A DNA stretch of 5,264 bases from Treponema sp. (GTDB taxonomy: Bacteria; Spirochaetota; Spirochaetia; Treponematales; Treponemataceae). The translations under genes were made by a program, and so were the position numbers. Shown in pieces: positions 1 to 5,264 of this stretch. The first letter of the stretch is position 1. Each line of letters opens with the position of its first letter. Under the pieces are notes generated by a model, which saw only the letters and a list, made by a program, of their open reading frames with translations, did no database searches and was not told the origin of the DNA. The DNA lies in assembly GCA_017390125.1 (NCBI GenBank), contig JAFPCT010000191.1, forward strand, positions 1 to 5,264. Direction: 5' to 3'.

Positions 1-1053
1 ACGCTTGTCGGTCCGAATGTCTTCTTCAAAAGAAAAATCACCGCTTTCAAGCAGATAGGAAAGATGGGCAGGCTGAACCCTGAATAAAAGTCCGCACAGC
101 ATTGAATTTTCTATTCCGCTTAAAAGCCCCAGATTCAAACCGGTTTTTATGTCCGAAATAATGTCCACTGCTTCCCTGAGGGAAATCAGCAGGCTGAATT
201 TTGCGATTGAATAAGCCCTTATAACGGAATTTCTAATCAATGTCCTTTTATTTTCGGCAAATTCCCGCAAAATCTTGCGTTCTGTTTCTGCAATTAATAC
301 ACATGCGGCCTCAAAATCTGCAATCTGGCTTAATTCAGTCCCCTTCATGCAGGAAGTTGATTCCACAGTAAAAAAGTTTCCTGCGGCGCTTCCCTGGGAA
401 ATAAGGGGAAAAGCAGGAGAAAGTTTCAAATTTGATTTTGATGCTATGTCCGTTATCACAGAAAGGTTTCCGGTACGGAGAACAGCAGGAAGATGAACTC
501 TGCAGGACAGCTTCATGCCGCTTCCAGCATCTTTTAGGCATGCCGTAAGATATCCGAAATCCCAGGAGCCGGCAAACTGAAGGGTTTTCTGCAGCCCGCG
601 GTCAATTCTGGTGCACCAGTCAAAACAGTCCCGGACAGAAAGCCCGCTCTTGAAATAGGAAATGCGCACATGATCCATGTAGTTGACTGCACAGGAAGAC
701 CTGCCGTCAAGGGTCATCACTACGCCGGTTTCCGGAAGTTTTTCAAGCCCTATGTTTCTTGGAACAGCCTTCAAGGCTCCCCGCTCTTCTAAAAGCCTGC
801 GGCTTTCCATCTCCAGGGAAGCAGTCTCCACAGCATGAAATCTCAAAGAATCGTCAGATGCCTGAAGCTGAGAAAAGGAATCAAACACAAGTGTCTGCAC
901 ACGAAAGGCATCATCTCCGTGAAAAAATTCAGGGAAAGGGAAATTGGCAAGATTTCTGGAAAGGCGGACTCTTGAGGAGATGATTACGTCAATATACTTT
1001 CCGTCACAGGCATACCACGGAAGGCCTTTATCTTCTTCATTCACTGACATCAT
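1..1053 (-). CDS. mcsB: McsB-family protein-arginine kinase homologue, probably catalytically degenerate (3' end cut by window)
   Basis: The frame is open for 351 codons from ATG 1053 to position 1 with no stop. McsB proteins are about 360 residues, so perhaps 10-20 codons are missing. McsB phosphorylates arginines on cytoplasmic proteins to mark them for ClpCP and needs McsA as activator. Family hallmarks visible here are SSRVRLSRN (26-34), DHVRI (127-131), FGYLTAC (166-172), HLPAV (187-191), GNFF (225-228) and the Y-x-hydrophobic C-terminal helices. Key residues differ. NEEDH is NYMDH (124-128), CPTN is CLKD (172-175), the ATP-binding arginine after it is K181, and the GEGSE loop is SQGSA (219-223) with no Glu. 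The phosphate-binding arginines R28, R30 and R130 remain. ATG 1053 and ATG 1050 are both plausible starts behind AGGAAGGA (1055-1062). The gene overlaps the end of mcsA by 14-17 bases. The family call is firm; kinase activity is doubtful. Confidence 0.9.
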   Translation of the reverse strand, partial: MMSVNEEDKGLPWYACDGKYIDVIISSRVRLSRNLANFPFPEFFHGDDAFRVQTLVFDSFSQLQASDDSLRFHAVETASLEMESRRLLEERGALKAVPRNIGLEKLPETGVVMTLDGRSSCAVNYMDHVRISYFKSGLSVRDCFDWCTRIDRGLQKTLQFAGSWDFGYLTACLKDAGSGMKLSCRVHLPAVLRTGNLSVITDIASKSNLKLSPAFPLISQGSAAGNFFTVESTSCMKGTELSQIADFEAACVLIAETERKILREFAENKRTLIRNSVIRAYSIAKFSLLISLREAVDIISDIKTGLNLGLLSGIENSMLCGLLFRVQPAHLSYLLESGDFSFEEDIRTDKR

Positions 1054-1570
1054 TTCCTTCCTGACCGTCTGAAACGGAACCTTTTTCAAGAGCCTTTAAA
1101 AAATCCCGGTACACGGCGGCCTTTTCGTAATTTTCGCTTCTTACGGCTTCTTCAAGTTTTGCCTGAAGGTCAGCCCGGTCTGTGAGAGAATTGCGGAATC
1201 CGGAAAGACGGCTGGGCATGCTTCCGGAATAAGGACCTGTAATTCCATGCTCCTTAAGGGAAGCCGTTATGTCCTGCTTGAAAACCTCATAGCATTCAGG
1301 ACAGCCTGCCATGCCGGTTTCCAGGACAGCAAAAAGGCTTTTTCCGCACACAGGACAGAGACGCTTGGAATTTACGTCCAGTGCCTCTTCTTTTTCTTCG
1401 ATTTCCTTGAACACTGCCGCCAGATTCTGGGCATTTTGGGCGGAAACAGGTGCCTGAATTCCACGGGATATGGCGCATTCAGGACAAAGATTTATTTTTC
1501 GCTTTCCGTTTTTACCGATTGATTCCAGAAAAATAACGGCCTCATTTTTTTTACACAAGTCACAGATCAT
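1037..1570 (-). CDS. mcsA: McsA, zinc-binding activator of protein-arginine kinase (UVR-motif protein)
   Basis: The product is 177 residues, close to the roughly 185 of Firmicute McsA. It starts MICDLC, as family members typically start MIC-x-x-C. Two four-cysteine zinc modules are intact: C3/C6 with C29/C32, and C72/C75 with C90/C93. A YSGSMPSR segment (about 114-121) corresponds to the family's HxGKxP region. A C-terminal UVR motif (about 134-161, LQAKLEEAVRSENYEKAA) resembles the UvrB/UvrC interaction helix pair. In Bacillus, McsA binds and activates McsB and takes part in ClpC-dependent quality control. I chose ATG 1570 over the adjacent ATG 1573 because it is 7 bases from AGGA (1578-1581) and gives the family's usual N-terminus; 1573 would add one Met. 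The start overlaps the stop of the LolE-like gene and mcsB begins inside its end, so translational coupling on both sides is likely. UvrB/UvrC repair roles are unlikely at this size and with these zinc modules. Confidence 0.93.
   Translation of the reverse strand: MICDLCKKNEAVIFLESIGKNGKRKINLCPECAISRGIQAPVSAQNAQNLAAVFKEIEEKEEALDVNSKRLCPVCGKSLFAVLETGMAGCPECYEVFKQDITASLKEHGITGPYSGSMPSRLSGFRNSLTDRADLQAKLEEAVRSENYEKAAVYRDFLKALEKGSVSDGQEGNDVSE
1055..1062 (-). promoter_or_regulatory. Ribosome binding site for mcsB inside the end of mcsA
   Basis: The minus strand reads AGGAAGGA, a doubled AGGA just before the tandem ATGATG at 1048-1053. The two copies give workable spacing to either ATG, so this site does not settle which Met starts mcsB. 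Confidence 0.55.
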
Positions 1571-2901
1571 CATGCCTTCCTGAAAGTTTCCAACGGACGC
1601 TCACGCCCAGCCTTTACAGCCGGTACTACAGATACAACAAGAGACAGCAGAAGCACTGCTGTTGCAATCAAAAATAGTTCACCGAAAGGAATTGAAATCG
1701 GTATTTCCGTAAGATAATAAGCCGGATTAAGCAGATGAATGTCCTCAAAAGACGCAAGGCTGTTTCCCGAAAGTATATAAAACAATTTTGAGAAAAAATT
1801 TACGGTATGCTCAAGAGCAGAAATAATCTGGTTTGAATTGACAGCGCAAAGAATTCCAAGCGGCAGCCCCAGAAGGGAGCCTGCAAAACCACAGGAAACT
1901 CCTGCAATCAGGAAGGAAATTGTAATCCCACCGGAAGAAGCTCCGATGCTTTTCAAAATGGCAATTTCCTTGCGGCGTTCCATAACCAGCATTACAAGAG
2001 CAGAAGAAATGTTCACCGAGGCAACCAGAACAATAAGAAGCATGATGAACGTCAGCATGACTTTTGTAGAGGAGAAATTCTCAAACTGACTGCGGTTCAG
2101 GTTAAACCATGCATATACATTGGCAACTCCGAAAGATGCAGCCTCGCATTCAGAACGTATACGGGCAAGATCAGCGCTGACACCGCCGTCAGTACGCATC
2201 ATTACAGAATACAGCGAGGATGTTTTTGGCAGGACAGAGAAAGTCTGCTCGATGGGAATGAAAACCCACATGGAATCCAGCTCCTGGTAACCGGAAGAAA
2301 CGACAGCAGAAACAGTGAATGTCTGTGTGACTGGAGAAACAGAGCCGTTTGGTAATGACTTTGTAAGAATCATGCGGAGCTTGTCTCCCGGCTGAAGCTC
2401 AAGAAGCTCAGAGACCTTTTCCCCGATCACGGCAGTCTTTTTTTTCACCTTAAAGTCTTCAATTGAGCCGGATTTTACCTTAAGAAGGGAAGCAAAATCT
2501 TCATTGCGCTCAAAAACATCGCTCTCAACAGCCCGGACTGCAACCCCCACCCGGCTCTTTCTGCCGCTTGCAAGACCTTCACATTCAATCTGAGGGAACA
2601 CGTCCTTTACGCCTTCTGTTCCGGCAAGGACTTTTGCGTAGGCAGCAAGAGAGTCATAGGAAGAAGCAGCCTTAGCCGTAGAACGGACAATAGCCTTCAA
2701 TTCACCTGTTGAAAGTCCGATAATGCGCTGGGTCATTCCGTTTATCATTCCTTCAGAAAAGGACATGACAAGAACAAGGGGAACAAGGCTTATTCCTATG
2801 CAGAGTATGGCTCCGAAAATGCTTCTTCTTGCAGAAGATTTCTTTGCGCTTCGAGGGAAAATAAGCCGGAATGCAAATAAAACAGAAGATTTGAACGTCA
2901 T
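1570..2901 (-). CDS. lolE: LolE-like FtsX-family permease of the lipoprotein-releasing ABC transporter
   Basis: This 443-residue membrane protein has the MacB/LolC/LolE topology. One N-terminal helix (about 28-48) is followed by a large extracytoplasmic domain (about 50-278) and three C-terminal helices (about 281-305, 328-352, 407-429). After TM2 comes the FtsX-type coupling segment ERRKEIAILKSIGAS (308-322), which contacts the ATPase. The C-terminus PAVKAGRERPLETFRKA is the usual PxxxAxxxxPxExLR ending. The LNPAYYLTEIPISI stretch (391-404) resembles the 'Y-x-x-x-x-P-v-x-i' entry to TM4 in LolC/E. Third in lolC-lolD-lolE order, it would form a heterodimer with the first permease and extract lipoproteins from the inner membrane. 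The lolD stop overlaps its start in ATGA, behind GGAG (2909-2912) at 7 bases. Unlike the first permease it lacks the SVMNGF motif after TM1 (it reads SFSEGMINGM), so it could instead be called a generic FtsX-like permease. The gene is intact. Confidence 0.85.
   Translation of the reverse strand: MTFKSSVLFAFRLIFPRSAKKSSARRSIFGAILCIGISLVPLVLVMSFSEGMINGMTQRIIGLSTGELKAIVRSTAKAASSYDSLAAYAKVLAGTEGVKDVFPQIECEGLASGRKSRVGVAVRAVESDVFERNEDFASLLKVKSGSIEDFKVKKKTAVIGEKVSELLELQPGDKLRMILTKSLPNGSVSPVTQTFTVSAVVSSGYQELDSMWVFIPIEQTFSVLPKTSSLYSVMMRTDGGVSADLARIRSECEAASFGVANVYAWFNLNRSQFENFSSTKVMLTFIMLLIVLVASVNISSALVMLVMERRKEIAILKSIGASSGGITISFLIAGVSCGFAGSLLGLPLGILCAVNSNQIISALEHTVNFFSKLFYILSGNSLASFEDIHLLNPAYYLTEIPISIPFGELFLIATAVLLLSLVVSVVPAVKAGRERPLETFRKA
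1578..1581 (-). promoter_or_regulatory. Ribosome binding site for mcsA inside the end of the LolE-like gene
   Basis: The minus strand reads AGGA within AGGAAGG. It is 7 bases from ATG 1570 and only 4 from ATG 1573, which favours the second Met as the mcsA start. The MIC-x-x-C N-terminus typical of the family agrees. Confidence 0.55.
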
Positions 2902-3587
2902 TCTTTTTCTCCGACCTTTTCAATCTGACCGTTTTTAATCGTGTATCGGACAGAACCTTTTTCTGCAAGCTTTATGTCATGAGTAACTAAAATCAAAGTT
3001 TTCCTGTATTTGTCTGCCATTGAAAAAAGCAGGTTGCTTATAAGCACAGAGTTCGCCGGATCAAGGTTTCCTGTAGGTTCGTCCGCAAGAATAAGCGAAG
3101 GATCGTTTATAAGAGCCCGGGCAACAGCAACACGCTGTCTTTCACCCCCGGAAAGTTCGCCAGGAAGATGATTCATACGTTCTGCAAGACCTACGTCCTC
3201 AAGCAGAGCCTTTGCTCTTTCCACAGAATCTTTTTTTGAGCGTCCTGCCATGTAGCTTGCCATGTATACGTTCTCAAGGGCTGTAAAATCTTTAAGCAGG
3301 TAATGGAACTGGAATACCAGCCCGAGGAATTTTGAACGGTATTCTGCCATTTCTTCCTCTGAAAGCGCAGTTACGTTCCAAGGACCGGCAATAACCGTTC
3401 CTTTTGTAGCAGTATCAATACTTCCGATGATGTTCAGAAGAGTACTTTTTCCGCTGCCGCTCTGCCCGATAATTACAGTCTTGCTTCCTTCCTCTACGTT
3501 AAAATTCAGGTCTTTCAATATTGTAAGGGATTCGCTTCCTGTGGAATAAGTTTTTTCAAGTCCTGTTATCTTTACTATATCACTCAT
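2898..3587 (-). CDS. lolD: LolD-like ATP-binding subunit of the lipoprotein-releasing ABC transporter
   Basis: The product is 229 residues, the normal LolD/MacB ATPase length, with all ABC motifs intact. These are Walker A GQSGSGKST (41-49, K47), Q-loop VFQFHYLL (91-98, Q93), signature LSGGERQ (145-151), Walker B LILADE (165-170, E170), D-loop GNLD and H-loop VTHD (H203). FHYLLKDFTALENV (94-107) is characteristic of the LolD branch (FxLLxxFTALENV). It would hydrolyse ATP at the cytoplasmic face to drive the LolC/LolE heterodimer. An upstream in-frame ATG at 3605 would add six residues, but ATG 3587 is preferred: it has a full GGAGG (3597-3601) 9 bases upstream and gives the usual short N-terminus before the first strand. 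The start overlaps the lolC stop by 8 bases (ATGAGTGA) and the stop overlaps the lolE start in ATGA. Stoichiometry with both permeases is inferred from the family. Confidence 0.94.
   Translation of the reverse strand: MSDIVKITGLEKTYSTGSESLTILKDLNFNVEEGSKTVIIGQSGSGKSTLLNIIGSIDTATKGTVIAGPWNVTALSEEEMAEYRSKFLGLVFQFHYLLKDFTALENVYMASYMAGRSKKDSVERAKALLEDVGLAERMNHLPGELSGGERQRVAVARALINDPSLILADEPTGNLDPANSVLISNLLFSMADKYRKTLILVTHDIKLAEKGSVRYTIKNGQIEKVGEKE
2909..2912 (-). promoter_or_regulatory. Ribosome binding site for the LolE-like gene inside the end of lolD
   Basis: The minus strand reads GGAG 7 bases before ATG 2901. It lies in the last codons of lolD (Val-Gly-Glu-Lys-Glu) and, with the ATGA stop/start overlap, supports coupled translation. 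Confidence 0.65.
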
Positions 3588-4887
3588 CGTGCAAAACCTC
3601 CGCAACGCTCATATTCAAAATATTATTGCTCGCCCGCCAGCTTGCCCACAGAGGAGCACATATTCCGAACAGGACGATAAGCAGAACTTCCTTGTAAACA
3701 ATTTTTGCAGGAATCTGCGCATAAACTTCATAGATTGTGTTCTGGGAAAAATAATTTATATTTTCCGGGCTAACAAGCATTATGAAAAAATACTGAAGGC
3801 AGTACATTATGTCAGAAGCTGCCAAAAAAATCTGCCTTATGTTTGAGCTTATAAGGATTCCAAGCACAGCCCCGAAAAGGGAGCCCAGCAGTCCGCTTGT
3901 AAATCCACGCATTATGAAAATCATCTTGATCTCAGACTTTGTTCCGCCAAGTGCAGACAAAATTGAAATTTCCTGACTGCGTTCAAAAACCAGCCGTCTC
4001 ATTCCATTGTAGATGTTTATTCCTACAACAATGAAGATAATGCAGACCAGGAGCATGAGTATATTTTTTTCTATACGAAGGGTGCCGAAAAATGACCTGT
4101 TGTATTCCCTCCATGAAAGGACCTTTATCTGAGGGAAACGGCTTTTAATCTGAAGTACTGCAGGAACGTCATCCTCATAGTCGGAAAGCTTTATGCCGTA
4201 TACAGGAAGGGCTTCTGCACCGAAATACTTTTTCGCATCGTTTATGTTTATGAATGAATAGCCGGAATTTATGTCTTCATATGAAGTGCGGAAAATGCCG
4301 GTTACCTTGAATTTTCTATCCTGAGAAATTAGTGAAACATCCTTTCCGCCGCTCAAAGCTAGAAGGTTTACAGTATCCCCGACCATGCAGCCAAGGGAAG
4401 AGGCAAGAATGCATCCAAGCACAATTGAATTTTCTTCAGAAAGATCAAAGGTTCCGCTCTTCATCGAGGCTTCCTTCCGGAAACATTCATCCTGAGCCAG
4501 AAGGGCAGGATCTATTCCCCGGACAATTCCCGAAGCCTGTTTCCCCCGGCGTCCCACCATAAGGGACTGGGACTCATAGAAAGGAGAGACAACCTTTATC
4601 CTGGGATTTTCCTCGCAGAAATCTATGAACTCTGTGAAGACCTCTTCAGGAACGTCAGAAACCCTGAGATGCCATGAGGAGATTTCAAGGATAGGCTTTA
4701 TCGAAGTCTGCTGAAAACCGTTCATTACGCTGAGGACGGAAATCAAGGTCATTACGCCGAAACAGATTCCGAGAGTAGCAAGAAAAGTCGTTACGGCAGA
4801 ACGCCCCTTGCGGTCAATTCTCGCAAAACGGCTTGAAACTTCATAAATCCAGCGGACAGAAGCCAGAAGACTTTTTTTATTTTTCAT
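3580..4887 (-). CDS. lolC: LolC-like FtsX-family permease of the lipoprotein-releasing ABC transporter
   Basis: This 435-residue permease has four predicted membrane helices (about 31-54, 274-297, 325-350, 397-417) and a large periplasmic domain between the first two. The N-terminal region closely follows LolC/LolE: a basic R-F-A-R-x-D segment, then TLGICFGVMTLISVLSVMNGF (38-58), where SVMNGF is a lipoprotein-releasing permease hallmark. LSWREYNRSFF (257-267) just before TM2 and FERSQEISILSALGG (301-315) after it match the family's W-x-x-x-N segment and ATPase-coupling helix. The extracytoplasmic stretch GDTVNLLAL...FKVTGIF (170-199) is where Escherichia LolC carries its LolA-docking hook; whether this one binds LolA cannot be read from sequence. 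ATG 4887 lies inside the last codons of the preceding gene, with AAGGA (4897-4901) 9 bases upstream. Together with lolD and lolE it keeps the Escherichia lolCDE order. LolC versus LolE naming of the two permeases is tentative. Confidence 0.88.
   Translation of the reverse strand: MKNKKSLLASVRWIYEVSSRFARIDRKGRSAVTTFLATLGICFGVMTLISVLSVMNGFQQTSIKPILEISSWHLRVSDVPEEVFTEFIDFCEENPRIKVVSPFYESQSLMVGRRGKQASGIVRGIDPALLAQDECFRKEASMKSGTFDLSEENSIVLGCILASSLGCMVGDTVNLLALSGGKDVSLISQDRKFKVTGIFRTSYEDINSGYSFININDAKKYFGAEALPVYGIKLSDYEDDVPAVLQIKSRFPQIKVLSWREYNRSFFGTLRIEKNILMLLVCIIFIVVGINIYNGMRRLVFERSQEISILSALGGTKSEIKMIFIMRGFTSGLLGSLFGAVLGILISSNIRQIFLAASDIMYCLQYFFIMLVSPENINYFSQNTIYEVYAQIPAKIVYKEVLLIVLFGICAPLWASWRASNNILNMSVAEVLHDE
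3597..3601 (-). promoter_or_regulatory. Ribosome binding site for lolD inside the end of lolC
   Basis: On the minus strand this reads GGAGG, 9 bases before ATG 3587. It decides the lolD start: the alternative ATG at 3605 lies upstream of this site. The site is part of the lolC codons for Ala-Glu-Val near the C-terminus, so the two genes share this sequence. Confidence 0.75.
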
Positions 4888-5263
4888 AAACCTTTATCCT
4901 TTTTACAATTCCGTTCAGATAGAAAACATCTTTAACTCTGGAATCATTTTTATAATATGCCTCAACCATAAAGCCGCCGTCAAAATAAGTGGTAGACACA
5001 TAGGAATCCGGCGAGCTGTATTCGGTCTTCATTCGAAGCTCATTGTTTTCATAATAGTAATAATCCGGGGTTTTATCATCAACTTTGTATTCAAAAACTT
5101 CTTTTTTTGAATCTGTTGAAAGCAGAGAATGAGCCTTGTTGTTCCGGTAAGTGTAATGCTCAAAATATTTTTCAGAAACTTTTCCGGCCGAATTGAATTT
5201 CCATGTGGTAAGGCTGTCCTTGTATTTTTTCTCTTCCTGAACAACATAGATTTCAGATTTTGC
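4877..5263 (-). CDS. C-terminal part of an unrecognised tyrosine-rich protein (5' end beyond the window)
   Basis: An open frame enters from the right edge and gives 128 residues before TAA at 4877-4879. The start and N-terminus are outside the window, so any signal peptide or lipobox cannot be checked. The visible part is rich in Tyr, Lys, Glu and Asn and has no hydrophobic helix. It repeats short units resembling beta-hairpins: an aromatic pair, then an Asn/Gly turn, then alternating polar and aliphatic residues ending in Tyr. Examples are YYYYENNELRMKTEY, TYFDGGFMVEAYY and FYLNGIVKRIKVYE. This loosely resembles MORN-type or YD/RHS-type beta repeats, but I do not recognise a family. It ends 11 bases inside lolC, so it is probably translated with the exporter genes. 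A secreted or envelope protein would fit the context, but that is inference only. I see no frameshift or internal stop. Confidence 0.72.
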   Translation of the reverse strand, partial: AKSEIYVVQEEKKYKDSLTTWKFNSAGKVSEKYFEHYTYRNNKAHSLLSTDSKKEVFEYKVDDKTPDYYYYENNELRMKTEYSSPDSYVSTTYFDGGFMVEAYYKNDSRVKDVFYLNGIVKRIKVYEK

Positions 5264-5264
5264 A

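Noticed and set aside
275..496. Plus-strand open frame of 73 codons, and a minus-strand frame of 68 codons at 335-541
   Set aside because: Both lie wholly inside mcsB in other frames. The mcsB frame is continuous from 1053 to the edge with clear family motifs, and these have no recognisable content.
759..983. Plus-strand open frame of 74 codons
   Set aside because: Antisense to the N-terminal part of mcsB, with low-complexity polar composition and no recognised motif.
1037..1053. The mcsA/mcsB overlap as a possible frameshift joining the two genes
   Set aside because: Each protein has a normal family start and end, a ribosome site precedes mcsB, and the two families are normally separate adjacent genes.
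1247..1522. Plus-strand frame of 91 codons, and a minus-strand frame at 1296-1478
   Set aside because: Both are shadows of mcsA, whose four CxxC pairs and UVR motif fix the real frame.
4866..4884. A/T-rich run at the lolC start as a possible terminator or slippage site
   Set aside because: It encodes the Lys/Asn-rich LolC N-terminus (MKNKKS), has no preceding GC hairpin, and both flanking frames are intact.
3580..4887. Interpretation as a MacB-type macrolide/peptide exporter or FtsEX
   Set aside because: Two separate permeases flanking a LolD-type ATPase, in lolCDE order and with SVMNGF in the first, fit lipoprotein release better. MacB is a fused ATPase-permease, and FtsX is shorter and paired with FtsE alone.
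5029..5247. Minus-strand open frame of 72 codons with its own ATG
   Set aside because: It overlaps the open frame that runs from the right edge to 4877 and couples to lolC. The competing frame ends mid-gene and has no ribosome site I can see.
1..5264. tRNA, rRNA, CRISPR, insertion sequence, riboswitch, internal promoter or terminator
   Set aside because: None seen. The window is coding end to end on one strand, with no tandem repeat array, transposase or intergenic space to hold such elements.

Overview
All recognisable genes in this window lie on the minus strand and run right to left. They form one packed block: every junction overlaps, and there is no intergenic stretch long enough for an internal promoter or terminator. 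In transcription order they are: the C-terminal end of an unrecognised tyrosine-rich protein (4877-5263), a LolC-like permease (3580-4887), a LolD-like ATPase (2898-3587), a LolE-like permease (1570-2901), the kinase activator McsA (1037-1570), and most of an McsB-family protein-arginine kinase homologue whose last codons lie beyond position 1 (1-1053).

The gene mix suggests a spirochaete, most likely Treponema or a relative. LolCDE belongs to bacteria with an outer membrane and exported lipoproteins. McsA/McsB is best known from Firmicutes, usually in ctsR-mcsA-mcsB-clpC operons. Finding both in one operon fits a diderm lineage outside the Proteobacteria. This is inference from gene content; no rRNA or other marker gene is present.

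The three lol genes would encode one inner-membrane ABC machine, with two different four-helix permeases and a pair of LolD subunits, that extracts lipoproteins from the inner membrane for transfer to a periplasmic carrier. McsA and McsB would act in the cytoplasm in protein quality control. Their coupling by start/stop overlaps implies co-transcription, although no direct functional link is visible.

The most notable observation concerns the McsB homologue. Its fold-level motifs are clear (SSRVRL, DHVRI, the FGYLTAC strand, and a GN-F motif), but the residues that define catalysis are not there. The NEEDH motif reads NYMDH, the GEGSE loop has no glutamate, CPTN reads CLKD, and the C-terminal RDXXRA phosphoarginine-binding motif reads EDIRTD. 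Its partner McsA keeps all eight zinc-binding cysteines and its UVR motif. This suggests a McsA/pseudo-McsB pair, or a strongly diverged kinase, encoded with a lipoprotein exporter.
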